From positions 1 to 64,000 of the forward strand of contig NZ_OY782038.1 in NCBI RefSeq assembly GCF_963677575.1: a stretch of 64,000 nucleotides of DNA, written 5' to 3'. Below are positions 34,979 through 43,620 of this stretch, one piece after another. A model generated the notes under the pieces. That model ran no database searches, was not told the origin of the DNA, and saw nothing but the letters and a program-made list of their open reading frames with translations. This DNA is from an uncultured Draconibacterium sp. (GTDB lineage: Bacteria; Bacteroidota; Bacteroidia; Bacteroidales; Prolixibacteraceae). The translations under genes and the position numbers were made by a program. Every line of letters begins with the position of its first letter. Position 1 is the stretch's first letter.

Positions 34979-36469
34979 TTAATTATTATCTTTTTGATAG
35001 AGAGCAGCATACAATTGCGCCATCATACCCATTCCCATTTGGGCAATTACACGGTAATCACTTCGTTGAAGCATTTCTCCGCCCCGGTTATCCTGTGCAA
35101 CTCCTTTTAAAAAACCGTCGGGAGTAATGTAGTTTTGAAGACTTTTGTAGCAGTCCTCAACATTTTCCTGATACGTAACCGGCAATATTCCCAGGTTTAT
35201 ACCGGACATTACAGCCGCAGCAATTCCGGCCGAACCGGATGCATCGGGGAGACTGTTTGCCGGATCATCCATAAAACAACTCCAAAGTCCGTCGGGGCGT
35301 TGCATAGACAAGGCAATATCAACCGCATCCTTAAATTTATTAGCGATTTCGATATCTATATTTTCAATGCCCAGTTCTTCTATTGTGCGTACATAACCGA
35401 GCAAAAACCAGGCTGCCCCCCGTGCCCAGTTTTTGTATGTGTATCTGCCGTTGGTGTAATACCGCAGGTAAAAATCGCCATCGTTTATAAGTACAAAACG
35501 GTGTTTTAACTGCGCCTGTGCCTCTTCAATCAGCGTTTTGTTTTGCCGGGTTTTGCCCATAACTGCCATAGGGTAGGAGATGGTGTAGCAACCTTCTGCC
35601 GATACCATATTCCCATCGATAATCATCCCGTTCTCTTTTTTTAGTTCCTGCCAACCGTCAATAACCGTATCCAGAATGGGATGCTCCGGTTGCAAGCGGG
35701 ACAGTGTGGCAAAGGGAATGGTTGATTCAATTCCGTCAACACGATTGTCGTTGGGTTTACTTCCGGCATTTTCATAGACAAGGTTCCCTGAATCATCAAA
35801 AAATAAATTAAGATGCTGCTGAATTACCTGTAATGCTTTTTCATTTTTGGTTTGCGTGTAGAGTTGCCATAGGCCGTCGAGAACTGTTCCTTCGCGCCAG
35901 CCAAATGCCTGTACTGAATTCTCGGAAAGGAAACAATCGAGAAAATCATTCATAGCGCCGGTTGCTTTTTCGGCTGACAAAATATGAGGAACCAAACCGG
36001 GGCTTTCGGCAGATGTTTCTTCAAAAAACCAGAAAGGAGATTTGCTTTCGAGAACCAGACTTATTCCATTTTTGGTGATTTGTGAAAGGTACTGCTGAGG
36101 AATCTCAATTTCATAAGGAACCAGCACCGACGAATATTTTATATCGAAAGTTCCTAAATTGATTTCTGTTCCGGGGATTGAAGCATGTATACGTTTCCTG
36201 TCCCAAATTTCCTGCGCTACGGTTAACCTCAGCCAATTGTGTTGTCCTTTAAACTCTTCATTGAAAGTCAGTAGAACAGTATCGCCGGGAAACATGCCTG
36301 CAGCCTTCCAGTTAAAAGCAACCCGGTTTTCTTCGGGTATTGCCCGAAGTTCTTTTTGATGAACCGTGCCCAGAACGATCTGGGAAGCTGCTTTTTCGCC
36401 TTTCTGACAGGAATAAAAAAAGCACAAAAGAATAACTAACAGGCTGGTTATATTTCCTGAAATCTTCAT
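34979..36469 (-). CDS. GH88/GH105-like unsaturated uronyl hydrolase lipoprotein
   Basis: 496 residues with lipobox FFYSC (Cys21). Residues 30-150 are a beta-rich extension. Residues 170-490 form an (alpha/alpha)6 barrel like unsaturated glucuronyl/rhamnogalacturonyl hydrolases: WREGTVLDGLWQLY, NRVDGIESTIPFATLSR with Asp245 at the place of the catalytic Asp in the DG..PF motif, and KNWARGAAWFLLGYVRTI, the RGxxW signature. Expected to remove a 4,5-unsaturated uronic acid left by a lyase. The beta extension is unusual for the simple GH105 enzymes. Confidence 0.8.
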   Translation of the reverse strand: MKISGNITSLLVILLCFFYSCQKGEKAASQIVLGTVHQKELRAIPEENRVAFNWKAAGMFPGDTVLLTFNEEFKGQHNWLRLTVAQEIWDRKRIHASIPGTEINLGTFDIKYSSVLVPYEIEIPQQYLSQITKNGISLVLESKSPFWFFEETSAESPGLVPHILSAEKATGAMNDFLDCFLSENSVQAFGWREGTVLDGLWQLYTQTKNEKALQVIQQHLNLFFDDSGNLVYENAGSKPNDNRVDGIESTIPFATLSRLQPEHPILDTVIDGWQELKKENGMIIDGNMVSAEGCYTISYPMAVMGKTRQNKTLIEEAQAQLKHRFVLINDGDFYLRYYTNGRYTYKNWARGAAWFLLGYVRTIEELGIENIDIEIANKFKDAVDIALSMQRPDGLWSCFMDDPANSLPDASGSAGIAAAVMSGINLGILPVTYQENVEDCYKSLQNYITPDGFLKGVAQDNRGGEMLQRSDYRVIAQMGMGMMAQLYAALYQKDNN

Positions 36470-36526
36470 AATGTCGGATCTTGGAGATTGTGTTTAGCAG
36501 ATTTAAACCGCTAAGCGTATAATTCT

Positions 36527-37393
36527 CTAATGTTGATGAAATGAAACTGTTACAAATTTTAGTACTTCGGGCAGTGCAGTCCGCCAGTATGTCCAGGTGT
36601 GGCCGCCGTCGCGCACACGGTATTCGTGCGGAATATCGTTTTTACGCATGGCAATGTGTACCATCGAGTTTCCCTCGAAAAGAAAGTCGTCGTCGCCACA
36701 ATCGATGTACCAGCGAACAGCTTTTTTCTGGTCCTCCGGCATATCATTCACTAAAAAATATACGCTGCTGAGTTTTAATTTTTCGAGTCTTTCTGCTTCT
36801 GTTAAATTTTCCCATTCCGAACCTTTGGGCGCCCAATAAACGCCGGGATTATCCATGCTTACCGGGCCGCAACTTGCACTTAGCGGACATGCAGCAGCAA
36901 ACAGCTCGGGGTGGTGCAGTCCATAAAAAAATGTACCACCACCGCCCATCGACAAACCTGCAACGGCGCGGTAACGTTTCTCACCTTTAATGCGGTATGT
37001 TTTTTCGATAAAAGGGATGAACTCCTGGAAAAAGAAGTCCTCGTAATTCCAGTTTTTTTCGGGACGGTTAAGGTAGCCCTTATTTTCACCGCTGGCATCT
37101 GGCATTACAATTATCATTGGCGTTGAAGCGCCATCGTTAATTGCTTTATCGGCAATATGCTCTACTTCGCCAAACTGCACCCAGCCGGTGTGGTCGTCGC
37201 CGGCACCGTGCAGCAAGTACAAAACAGGGTATCTTCGTTCTGATGTTTCGTAACCAGCAGGCAGGTAAATGGCATATTGGCGGTCCATTTTTAAAATTTC
37301 GCTGTGCATAGACAGGTCGTCGTACACTTTCCCGTTTTGCGCCATTATCAGCATGGGGAAATAAAGTAATAGCATTAAAATTGTCTGTTTCAT
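36527..37393 (-). CDS. CE1/esterase D-like secreted esterase
   Basis: 288 residues with a signal peptide (LIMAQ). The esterase/feruloyl-esterase layout is clear: VLYLLHGAGDDHTGWV, MPDASGENKGYLN, AGLSMGGGGTFF with the nucleophile Ser, DCGDDDFLFEGN with the acid, and DGGHTWTYWRTALPEVL with the catalytic His. It probably cleaves acyl groups from the PUL substrate. Sits between the Asp-rich protein and the uronyl hydrolase gene. Confidence 0.88.
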   Translation of the reverse strand: MKQTILMLLLYFPMLIMAQNGKVYDDLSMHSEILKMDRQYAIYLPAGYETSERRYPVLYLLHGAGDDHTGWVQFGEVEHIADKAINDGASTPMIIVMPDASGENKGYLNRPEKNWNYEDFFFQEFIPFIEKTYRIKGEKRYRAVAGLSMGGGGTFFYGLHHPELFAAACPLSASCGPVSMDNPGVYWAPKGSEWENLTEAERLEKLKLSSVYFLVNDMPEDQKKAVRWYIDCGDDDFLFEGNSMVHIAMRKNDIPHEYRVRDGGHTWTYWRTALPEVLKFVTVSFHQH

Positions 37394-37424
37394 TTTTTGT
37401 TGATTAATAGGTTATCAAAATATT

Positions 37425-39158
37425 TTATAATAGCATTCCCCAGTTTTGGGAGAAATAAGCTTGTATCAATTCTTTTTCCAGCTCTTTGTTTTTATTATGA
37501 CTGGCATATTCCAGTAGGTCGTTAAACAGGTAGAATTGCAGCCAGTAACCAAAATCGTATTTCTGGTTTAAGCTTTTGGGATGCAGAAAAAAAGCATACC
37601 ATTTATAATTTACATTGTATTTTTTTGCCACCTCAACTACCTTCTCGGCCTGAGCCCACATTTGTTGTGTGCACTGGTTAAACAGGGAACATACTTCATC
37701 GTATGACATTTGTGCCGTGTTTAAAACGGGAGAAGAACCGATGCTGATATCATAATCAGAAAGGTTGTAAACAGTTTCAAAAATGGTATCGCCGTCCATG
37801 TCGTAACTCAGTCGGTCGAAAAAGCCGTCGTTGCTGGTATCTTCATATTTTATTGTTGGAAATTTTTGCGGTTCGGTTTGATCCCGTTTATATTTTTCGG
37901 CATACAAACCGCCCCAGCCCTGATAGCTTTGTGCGCCAAAATCCGCGCGCCAGTATCCTAATTCGGCTCCATAAAGGTGAATCCGGTTATCGAAACCAAT
38001 ATAAAGTTTTCCTTTCCCCGAGTTGTCGAAATCCCATTCTCCACGGTCGCCTGTGGCATCGGCCTGTGGATTATTATCGATTCCTCCTTTGTTCATACCA
38101 ATTATAAACGGGTCTTTTGGATCGTAAAACTCCACACGTTCCCAACGTTCGCAATCGTCATCTTCGTCGAAAACCAGTTGGCACTGCGACCACTTGTTGC
38201 AGTTGAAAGCCAGGTTCCATGCCAAATCGTGATCAGCATAAACCAGTCTGTCGAGTTGCCGCCACCGGCTATCATAAAACAGACTGTCGGCTTCAGGAAG
38301 GCCACGCATATTATTAAATGTATGCACCTGGTTTTCGTACGAAAAACCTTCGCCGGTAAAACCAATTGTCATGTCGAAATCAAACTCGTTCGATGGCGAG
38401 TTATCGTTATCGAGGTCGAAGCTAAAATGTGCCCAACTTATTTTTTTTGTTGGGTAAGTATCAATTTCTTCTCCTGTAGAGAATTTGCATTCATCCAAAA
38501 ACCGGACGCTCATCTCGGAAAGACCGTCGTCATCCGTATCGTAGAACAGAAAAGGGTTTTCCCAGCTGTATTCAAGATTGCTAAAACGGTAGCTCGGAAC
38601 ATGGGCTTTCAGAAAAAGTGTTTGCCCGTGGTAATCTTCGTAGAAATTGGAAGCACCGTTATGTTCCCAGCATTTTTGTACCAGTTTTTTCCAATCCACA
38701 AAATGAAATGTTTCGTCCTGTTCGGTATCTATTATCCACATGTAATTACTGCTCCAGTCCCAGTAATTTGTGATTTGCGGATTACTGTTTTCCACAATCA
38801 CCTGCATGTCGGCAATGCCGTCGGCATTATTATCTATCCAGTCGATGCTTAAGTCGCCGGGGCCAGCAAAAATTCCATCGCGGTTCCGGTCTATAATCAG
38901 GCAGTCATTGTCCAGATCACCTTCCCAGTCAGAAGCGTTCATATCATCGTCGTCATCAATCCAAATTGCAGGTATTGAATCAAATAAAGTTGAATAGAGT
39001 AAATCGGGATCGCCGTCGTTATCCAAATCTTTCAATACAGGTTTTGAGTTAAAAACGGGGCTAAATGAAGGAATAAGCGATTTTGATAAATTGCTTTGTC
39101 CGCGCACCATTGAAAATAAGAAAAAAGAGATGGCTATAAATAATATGAGTTTCTTCAT
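37425..39158 (-). CDS. Secreted Asp-rich protein with calcium-loop-like repeats
   Basis: 577 residues with a signal peptide (MVRGQ). Many short acidic loops recall FG-GAP/dockerin-like or EF-hand-like calcium sites: DLDNDGDPDLL, DRNRDGIF, DNNADGIADM, DTDDDGLSEM, DLDNDNSPSNEFD, DTSNDGFFDRLSYDMDGD. They are spread over the whole length, and a helical C-terminus follows (QMWAQAEKVVEVAKKYN). I do not recognise a family. Its place among PUL enzymes suggests binding or processing of the polysaccharide, perhaps a novel glycan-active protein. Confidence 0.7.
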   Translation of the reverse strand: MKKLILFIAISFFLFSMVRGQSNLSKSLIPSFSPVFNSKPVLKDLDNDGDPDLLYSTLFDSIPAIWIDDDDDMNASDWEGDLDNDCLIIDRNRDGIFAGPGDLSIDWIDNNADGIADMQVIVENSNPQITNYWDWSSNYMWIIDTEQDETFHFVDWKKLVQKCWEHNGASNFYEDYHGQTLFLKAHVPSYRFSNLEYSWENPFLFYDTDDDGLSEMSVRFLDECKFSTGEEIDTYPTKKISWAHFSFDLDNDNSPSNEFDFDMTIGFTGEGFSYENQVHTFNNMRGLPEADSLFYDSRWRQLDRLVYADHDLAWNLAFNCNKWSQCQLVFDEDDDCERWERVEFYDPKDPFIIGMNKGGIDNNPQADATGDRGEWDFDNSGKGKLYIGFDNRIHLYGAELGYWRADFGAQSYQGWGGLYAEKYKRDQTEPQKFPTIKYEDTSNDGFFDRLSYDMDGDTIFETVYNLSDYDISIGSSPVLNTAQMSYDEVCSLFNQCTQQMWAQAEKVVEVAKKYNVNYKWYAFFLHPKSLNQKYDFGYWLQFYLFNDLLEYASHNKNKELEKELIQAYFSQNWGMLL

Positions 39159-39294
39159 CTGTAAAGATTTTCTTTATTGGTTTTCCTTCGTTTATTATTT
39201 ATACACGCTGAATGCTTGTATCCCTTGCAGGAAAATGTTTTTAGTATTAGAAAAATGTCTTATCATTCTAATATTCAATCGCATACTTTTTAGA

Positions 39295-40086
39295 TTAGTG
39301 CTTCTTTTCCTGAATAAAAGGACGGATTACATCAGCCCAAATTTTATATCCCTTTTCGGAGGGATGGCAAAAATCTGCGGCAATATCTTTTGAAAGCGTA
39401 CCATCTGGTGAAAGCATTTCTGTACCAATATCTAACAGTGTTATTTTCTGTTTCTCGGCATATATTTTTAACAAACGGTTGGTTTCGTTTATTAATTGGC
39501 GCCTCGGATGATCGGGATTTTGTTCGCGTGGCATAATTGCCATTAAAACTATTTTTGCATCAGGTACTTTAAGCCGTACTTGCTTATAAATTTCTCCAAT
39601 ACCCTCTACAATTTCAGAGGCGGTGTTCATCCGTGCATTCTTGGTTTCACTGGTATTGTTGGTTCCTATATGTATAATAATCAAACGGGGATGCAGATTG
39701 TCGAGTTCGCCGTGTTCAAGTCGCCAAAGTACATTTTGTGTACGATCCCAGCCAAAACCCAGGTTCAAAACTCTGTGGTTCCCAAAAAGCGAATTCCACG
39801 ATTCAGGGCCGTTGGGTGTCCGCGGACTTCCATCGGCATATTCCAATTTTGGGAGCCCATCCCACAAATGCGTAATGGAATTACCAATCAGCACAATTTC
39901 TGGATTAATTGAATCTTTAATCCTTAAAACTTCTGCATGGCGCGCCCACCAGTCGTAAGTATTTTCTTCGAGTTTAGGAACCGGAATAATAGCTGTGTTT
40001 TCGCTATTGACTACAACCGCTGGTTTCTCCTGAGAATAAGCAGAAATTCCGGTTATTAGAAATATGGCTATAAGTAATTTCCTCAT
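39295..40086 (-). CDS. SGNH/GDSL-family esterase, PAF-acetylhydrolase-like
   Basis: 263 residues with a signal peptide (SAYSQ). Blocks: IVLIGNSITHLWDG with nucleophile Ser, NLGFGWDRTQNVLWRLEHGEL, IIHIGTNNTSETKN, and DFCHPSEKGYKIW with catalytic Asp/His. The NSITHLWDG and GWDRTQNVLWR motifs place it near platelet-activating-factor acetylhydrolase beta/gamma-like SGNH proteins. A second acyl esterase of the PUL with likely different specificity from the one at 34277. It follows the GH27 gene by 15 bp. Confidence 0.9.
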   Translation of the reverse strand: MRKLLIAIFLITGISAYSQEKPAVVVNSENTAIIPVPKLEENTYDWWARHAEVLRIKDSINPEIVLIGNSITHLWDGLPKLEYADGSPRTPNGPESWNSLFGNHRVLNLGFGWDRTQNVLWRLEHGELDNLHPRLIIIHIGTNNTSETKNARMNTASEIVEGIGEIYKQVRLKVPDAKIVLMAIMPREQNPDHPRRQLINETNRLLKIYAEKQKITLLDIGTEMLSPDGTLSKDIAADFCHPSEKGYKIWADVIRPFIQEKKH

Positions 40087-40101
40087 TTTGTTGTAGTTAT
40101 T

Positions 40102-41496
40102 TTAGTGAAGGACTTCTTCAAAACGAATAAAAAGAACATCGCCGGAGGCAATAGTAAAAGTAAGTTGCCCGTCACTTATCCGGTATTCCTTATTGTTCCA
40201 GATGTCTTTTATAGTAAAGTCGTTAGTATATTCTTTTTCCAGTTCGCTGTTATAAGAAGAAACCAATTTAAGTTCTTTTTTTGAAATTGTTACAGAAATG
40301 TTTTTTTGTGTCCGGTTAAAATAGCCTGCCCAACCTTTTATCTGTTTTTCAGGAAGATATGTGAGCCAAAGTTCCATGCCGTTTTCTTCTTTAACAAGAA
40401 TCGAAGAATTTCCGTTTTGATTGCATTCAAGCATATCTTTATTGGTAATTAAAGCCAGGGAATAATCATCGATTGTTGGTAAGTCTCCGCTAATCATAAC
40501 AGGCGATGCAGCCAGTGCGCGTTGCGTAATAAAAGTCCGCATTTGCTCTTGCGTAAATTCAGAAGTACGCATAAATCCCCGACCTGATAAGCGGATGCCA
40601 TATTTTTCCAGGTGCATTAGTTGCAGTTTCCCGAATGGCACCATATCCAAATCGGGCCAAAAACCGGGAGTTGCCATTCCCTGCCAGATTTTCCAGGCAT
40701 CAAAAGACCTGTCGATGGAAGATTGATTGTCCCAAATATCGCCGGTAATCCGTAGCATTTGCGCCTGTTTATAATATGGCAAATCTTTCAAATTTGTGTT
40801 ATCGCCCGGAGACAGGCTGTAAACTATTTCCCTGCCGCAATTTTTAATGGCTTTCCCAATTGCAACAACCTCTTTGGGAAAAGGGACAACATCATCAACT
40901 TTAATAAAATCGACCCCCCAATCGGCCAGTTTTTTGTAAAGTCCGTTGTAATATTCCTGTGCCCCGGGTTTATTCATATCAACACCATAAAATTGGGAGT
41001 TCCAGCTGCAAATACTTGTTGTGTCGGCAATATCTTTTGCACGAAATTCGGTACCATACACAGGTAAATTCTTTTTTACCGCCTGTCGGGGAATTCCCCG
41101 CATCATATGAAGCCCGAATTTTATTCCCAGTTCGTGAGCCTTGTTAATAAGAGGTTTTAGTCCGTTTGGAAAATAGAAACTGCCCGGTTCAACCCGGCCA
41201 AATGAATCGATATTAATTACTGTTGCTTCCCGCTCAGCAGGATAAATGGTTCCGGGGACCAATTTATATTCGCCGTACCACATTCCATCAATAACAAAAT
41301 ATTCATAACCAAAAGGTTTTAGCTTTTGGGCAAATGCTTCCAGGTTTTCGAATGCTGCTTTTTCGTGCAAATAAACGCCGTATGAATCATAGCTATTCCA
41401 TCCTAAAGGAGGTTTGTTGGCCAATCCTTTGGCATTTTGAGTAAAAGCGAGTAGTGGGGTAGCCCACAAAATGAGAAACAAAATGTTTTTCATCAA
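40102..41496 (-). CDS. GH27 family glycosidase (alpha-galactosidase-like)
   Basis: 464 residues with a signal peptide (AFTQ). GH27 features: KPPLGWNSYDSYG, the first beta-strand motif, FVIDGMWY, DWGVDFIKVDDV with nucleophile Asp201, and RITGDIWDN with acid/base Asp253. The C-terminal 100 residues are a beta-sandwich as in GH27. Usual activity is alpha-galactosidase or alpha-N-acetylgalactosaminidase; beta-L-arabinopyranosidase occurs in the family. First enzyme gene behind SusD, from which it is separated by a terminator. Confidence 0.88.
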   Translation of the reverse strand: MMKNILFLILWATPLLAFTQNAKGLANKPPLGWNSYDSYGVYLHEKAAFENLEAFAQKLKPFGYEYFVIDGMWYGEYKLVPGTIYPAEREATVINIDSFGRVEPGSFYFPNGLKPLINKAHELGIKFGLHMMRGIPRQAVKKNLPVYGTEFRAKDIADTTSICSWNSQFYGVDMNKPGAQEYYNGLYKKLADWGVDFIKVDDVVPFPKEVVAIGKAIKNCGREIVYSLSPGDNTNLKDLPYYKQAQMLRITGDIWDNQSSIDRSFDAWKIWQGMATPGFWPDLDMVPFGKLQLMHLEKYGIRLSGRGFMRTSEFTQEQMRTFITQRALAASPVMISGDLPTIDDYSLALITNKDMLECNQNGNSSILVKEENGMELWLTYLPEKQIKGWAGYFNRTQKNISVTISKKELKLVSSYNSELEKEYTNDFTIKDIWNNKEYRISDGQLTFTIASGDVLFIRFEEVLH

Positions 41497-41534
41497 AAAA
41501 TCAAACTAATAATATTGGTAATGGTGTTTCTACT

Positions 41535-41572
41535 GAAAAAAATTAGAAGAGAGTATGTAAAATACCCTCTTC
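41535..41572 (-). terminator. Intrinsic terminator between susD and the enzyme genes
   Basis: An 11-bp stem with one A-C mismatch (41546-41556 with 41562-41572, loop of 5 nt) is followed on the minus strand by a run of seven T (41536-41542 as A on the plus strand). Its place between SusD and GH27 suggests partial termination, giving more SusC/SusD than enzyme transcript. Confidence 0.7.
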
Positions 41573-41607
41573 ATAATTTAATCTATGGTCTATTAGGAAT
41601 CTTGGTT

Positions 41608-43617
41608 CTAATAAGTAGCTCCTTCATTGGCATTTGTTGGCCATCCCGGATTCTGATAGATCGGAGAGGTAGTAACATCATTGCCTGCTGAAGTAATCAG
41701 AAAATGTTGGATGGCAATCGGATTTAAATAATGTGCCATTGCCCAACGGTAGCCGTCGTATGCCAGTTCATTACCGATAATTTCATACGGACGCAGATAT
41801 ATGCTTCTGTCAGGAGAAGACACATTTGCATTTGCAGAATTGTAAATCAACTCTCCGTCGCCATACCAGTCTTGCATTGGTCCCCAAAGTTTAAATCCTT
41901 CAATATGGTAAGGAGTAGAAATTAACTGATCCATAGCTCTCCATCGACGTAAGTCCATCATCCTCAGTCCTTCGGCCATTAGTTCGCAACGACGTTCACG
42001 ACGAATATTATAGAGTGTAGGATCAACCAGCGAACCGGCGGAATAAGCACCCCAATCGCCTTTGGCCTCTTCCGACATGTTTGTGGCCGCAATTGTTTTT
42101 TCAAAATCCGGGTCAACATCTGCACGTTCGCGTATTGCTTCCCAATATGCTTTGGCTGTACCGTCTAAACTTCCGTTTAGTTCATAGCAAGCTTCAATGT
42201 AGTTCAAGTAGGCTTCGGTAGCCCTGTATATAATTGAGCCGGTATAACCAGATCCATTGCCACACTGGGCTGCATCATAATTAATCCCTTTCCTTATTGC
42301 ATAACCGGTCGAATAGCTTTTTTCAGTATCGCCACTGGTTACATCAGGCACCATTTCTGTGGGTTGAATTATTACACTAAGATCTGTGGGGTATAAAATA
42401 TTTGTCTGTCCTGGTTCTTTTAGGAACAGCCACAAACGACCGTCACGATTTTGTCTGACTGTTGAAATAGAATCATCACCGGCATAACCTGATGAAGCGT
42501 CATAAATAGGAAGACCGTTTGCCATTAAATATCCATCAACCATTCCCTTGGTTAGCCCAATACCCTGGCCCCCATATTGTTCGTAAACGGGCACATTGTG
42601 GACTATTCCCAAGCCCCGGTCATAACCTCGCCACAGCAATACCTCGTTGTAACCTGACATATCCACATCGCCAAACATATCGAAATAAGGATTTGAAGCA
42701 TCGCTTAATGATTGCTGGAGTACCCCATTGTTTGGTGTTAATGAATAATTATCGGCTACTGTTTTTGCTGCTTCCATACTTTGTTGAAACAACCACTGAA
42801 TCTCACTGTCGATACTTCCTGCAGGATATTGATAGCCGTCGTTGTATGATTTATCAGCTCCCGGCCAGTCAGGGCCATTGGGAACAAATGCAGTATTCTG
42901 AAAATATTTCAGCCATGTTGCCTCGTACAGTGCTACTCTTGATTTAACCAATTGAGCAGAGGCCTGAGATAAACGATTGCCACTTCCGTCAGGAGAATTT
43001 GGCTGCATAAGCATGATCGCCGAATCAAGATCGGAAATAATGAACCGTACAACATCGGGGTGGGGAACACGTTTACTCGCTTCGGTAAGGGCTTCGGCAT
43101 TATCCGGAAGAATTGTTTTTACTATCGGGAAGTCTCCAACTGCCTGCACTTTGGTGAAATATTCCCATGCACGCAAGAAATACATCTCTCCTATATAGTG
43201 TTTGACATTCTCTTCGTTACCTGACAACTCCCCGGCTTTCCAGCGGGGAACAACAGTATTCAAAAAGTAGTTGCAACTGTATATGTTTTCAAAGTCCCAG
43301 TCACCACCAGATTGATCAACTTTCCATTGACCGGGAACAAATTTCGTGTCGTAATATTTGGCTGCCATATTATCAGTATGTGCATCTTCTCCAAAAGTTC
43401 CAAATGTATAAACACTTCCGCTTTTTGTATGCGATGGCAACATGTTGGGATACAAGTTTATTGCGTAGGCATCTAACTGCGATTCTTCCCATAAATATTG
43501 TTCCGGAGAGATAGAAGATTCCGGCTCATGATCAAGAAAATCATTACACGCTGACATTAATAATGTCAACAGAATGAACAAATTGATTATATATATATTC
43601 TTTTTCATAATTCTCAA
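41608..43617 (-). CDS. SusD-like glycan-binding outer membrane lipoprotein
   Basis: Up to 669 residues; ATG at 43617 or 43608, both ahead of lipobox LMSAC. SusD/RagB features: NDFLDHEPESSISPEQYLWEE at the mature start, TPR-like helices with MYFLRAWEYFTKVQAVGDFPIVK, and the C-terminal RRERRCELMAEGLRMMDLRRWRAM signature. At 669 residues it is longer than many SusD proteins, with insertions typical of complex-glycan binders. It binds glycan at the cell surface as the lid of the SusC transporter, whose gene ends 3 bp upstream. Confidence 0.93.
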   Translation of the reverse strand: MRIMKKNIYIINLFILLTLLMSACNDFLDHEPESSISPEQYLWEESQLDAYAINLYPNMLPSHTKSGSVYTFGTFGEDAHTDNMAAKYYDTKFVPGQWKVDQSGGDWDFENIYSCNYFLNTVVPRWKAGELSGNEENVKHYIGEMYFLRAWEYFTKVQAVGDFPIVKTILPDNAEALTEASKRVPHPDVVRFIISDLDSAIMLMQPNSPDGSGNRLSQASAQLVKSRVALYEATWLKYFQNTAFVPNGPDWPGADKSYNDGYQYPAGSIDSEIQWLFQQSMEAAKTVADNYSLTPNNGVLQQSLSDASNPYFDMFGDVDMSGYNEVLLWRGYDRGLGIVHNVPVYEQYGGQGIGLTKGMVDGYLMANGLPIYDASSGYAGDDSISTVRQNRDGRLWLFLKEPGQTNILYPTDLSVIIQPTEMVPDVTSGDTEKSYSTGYAIRKGINYDAAQCGNGSGYTGSIIYRATEAYLNYIEACYELNGSLDGTAKAYWEAIRERADVDPDFEKTIAATNMSEEAKGDWGAYSAGSLVDPTLYNIRRERRCELMAEGLRMMDLRRWRAMDQLISTPYHIEGFKLWGPMQDWYGDGELIYNSANANVSSPDRSIYLRPYEIIGNELAYDGYRWAMAHYLNPIAIQHFLITSAGNDVTTSPIYQNPGWPTNANEGATY

Positions 43618-43620
43618 TTT

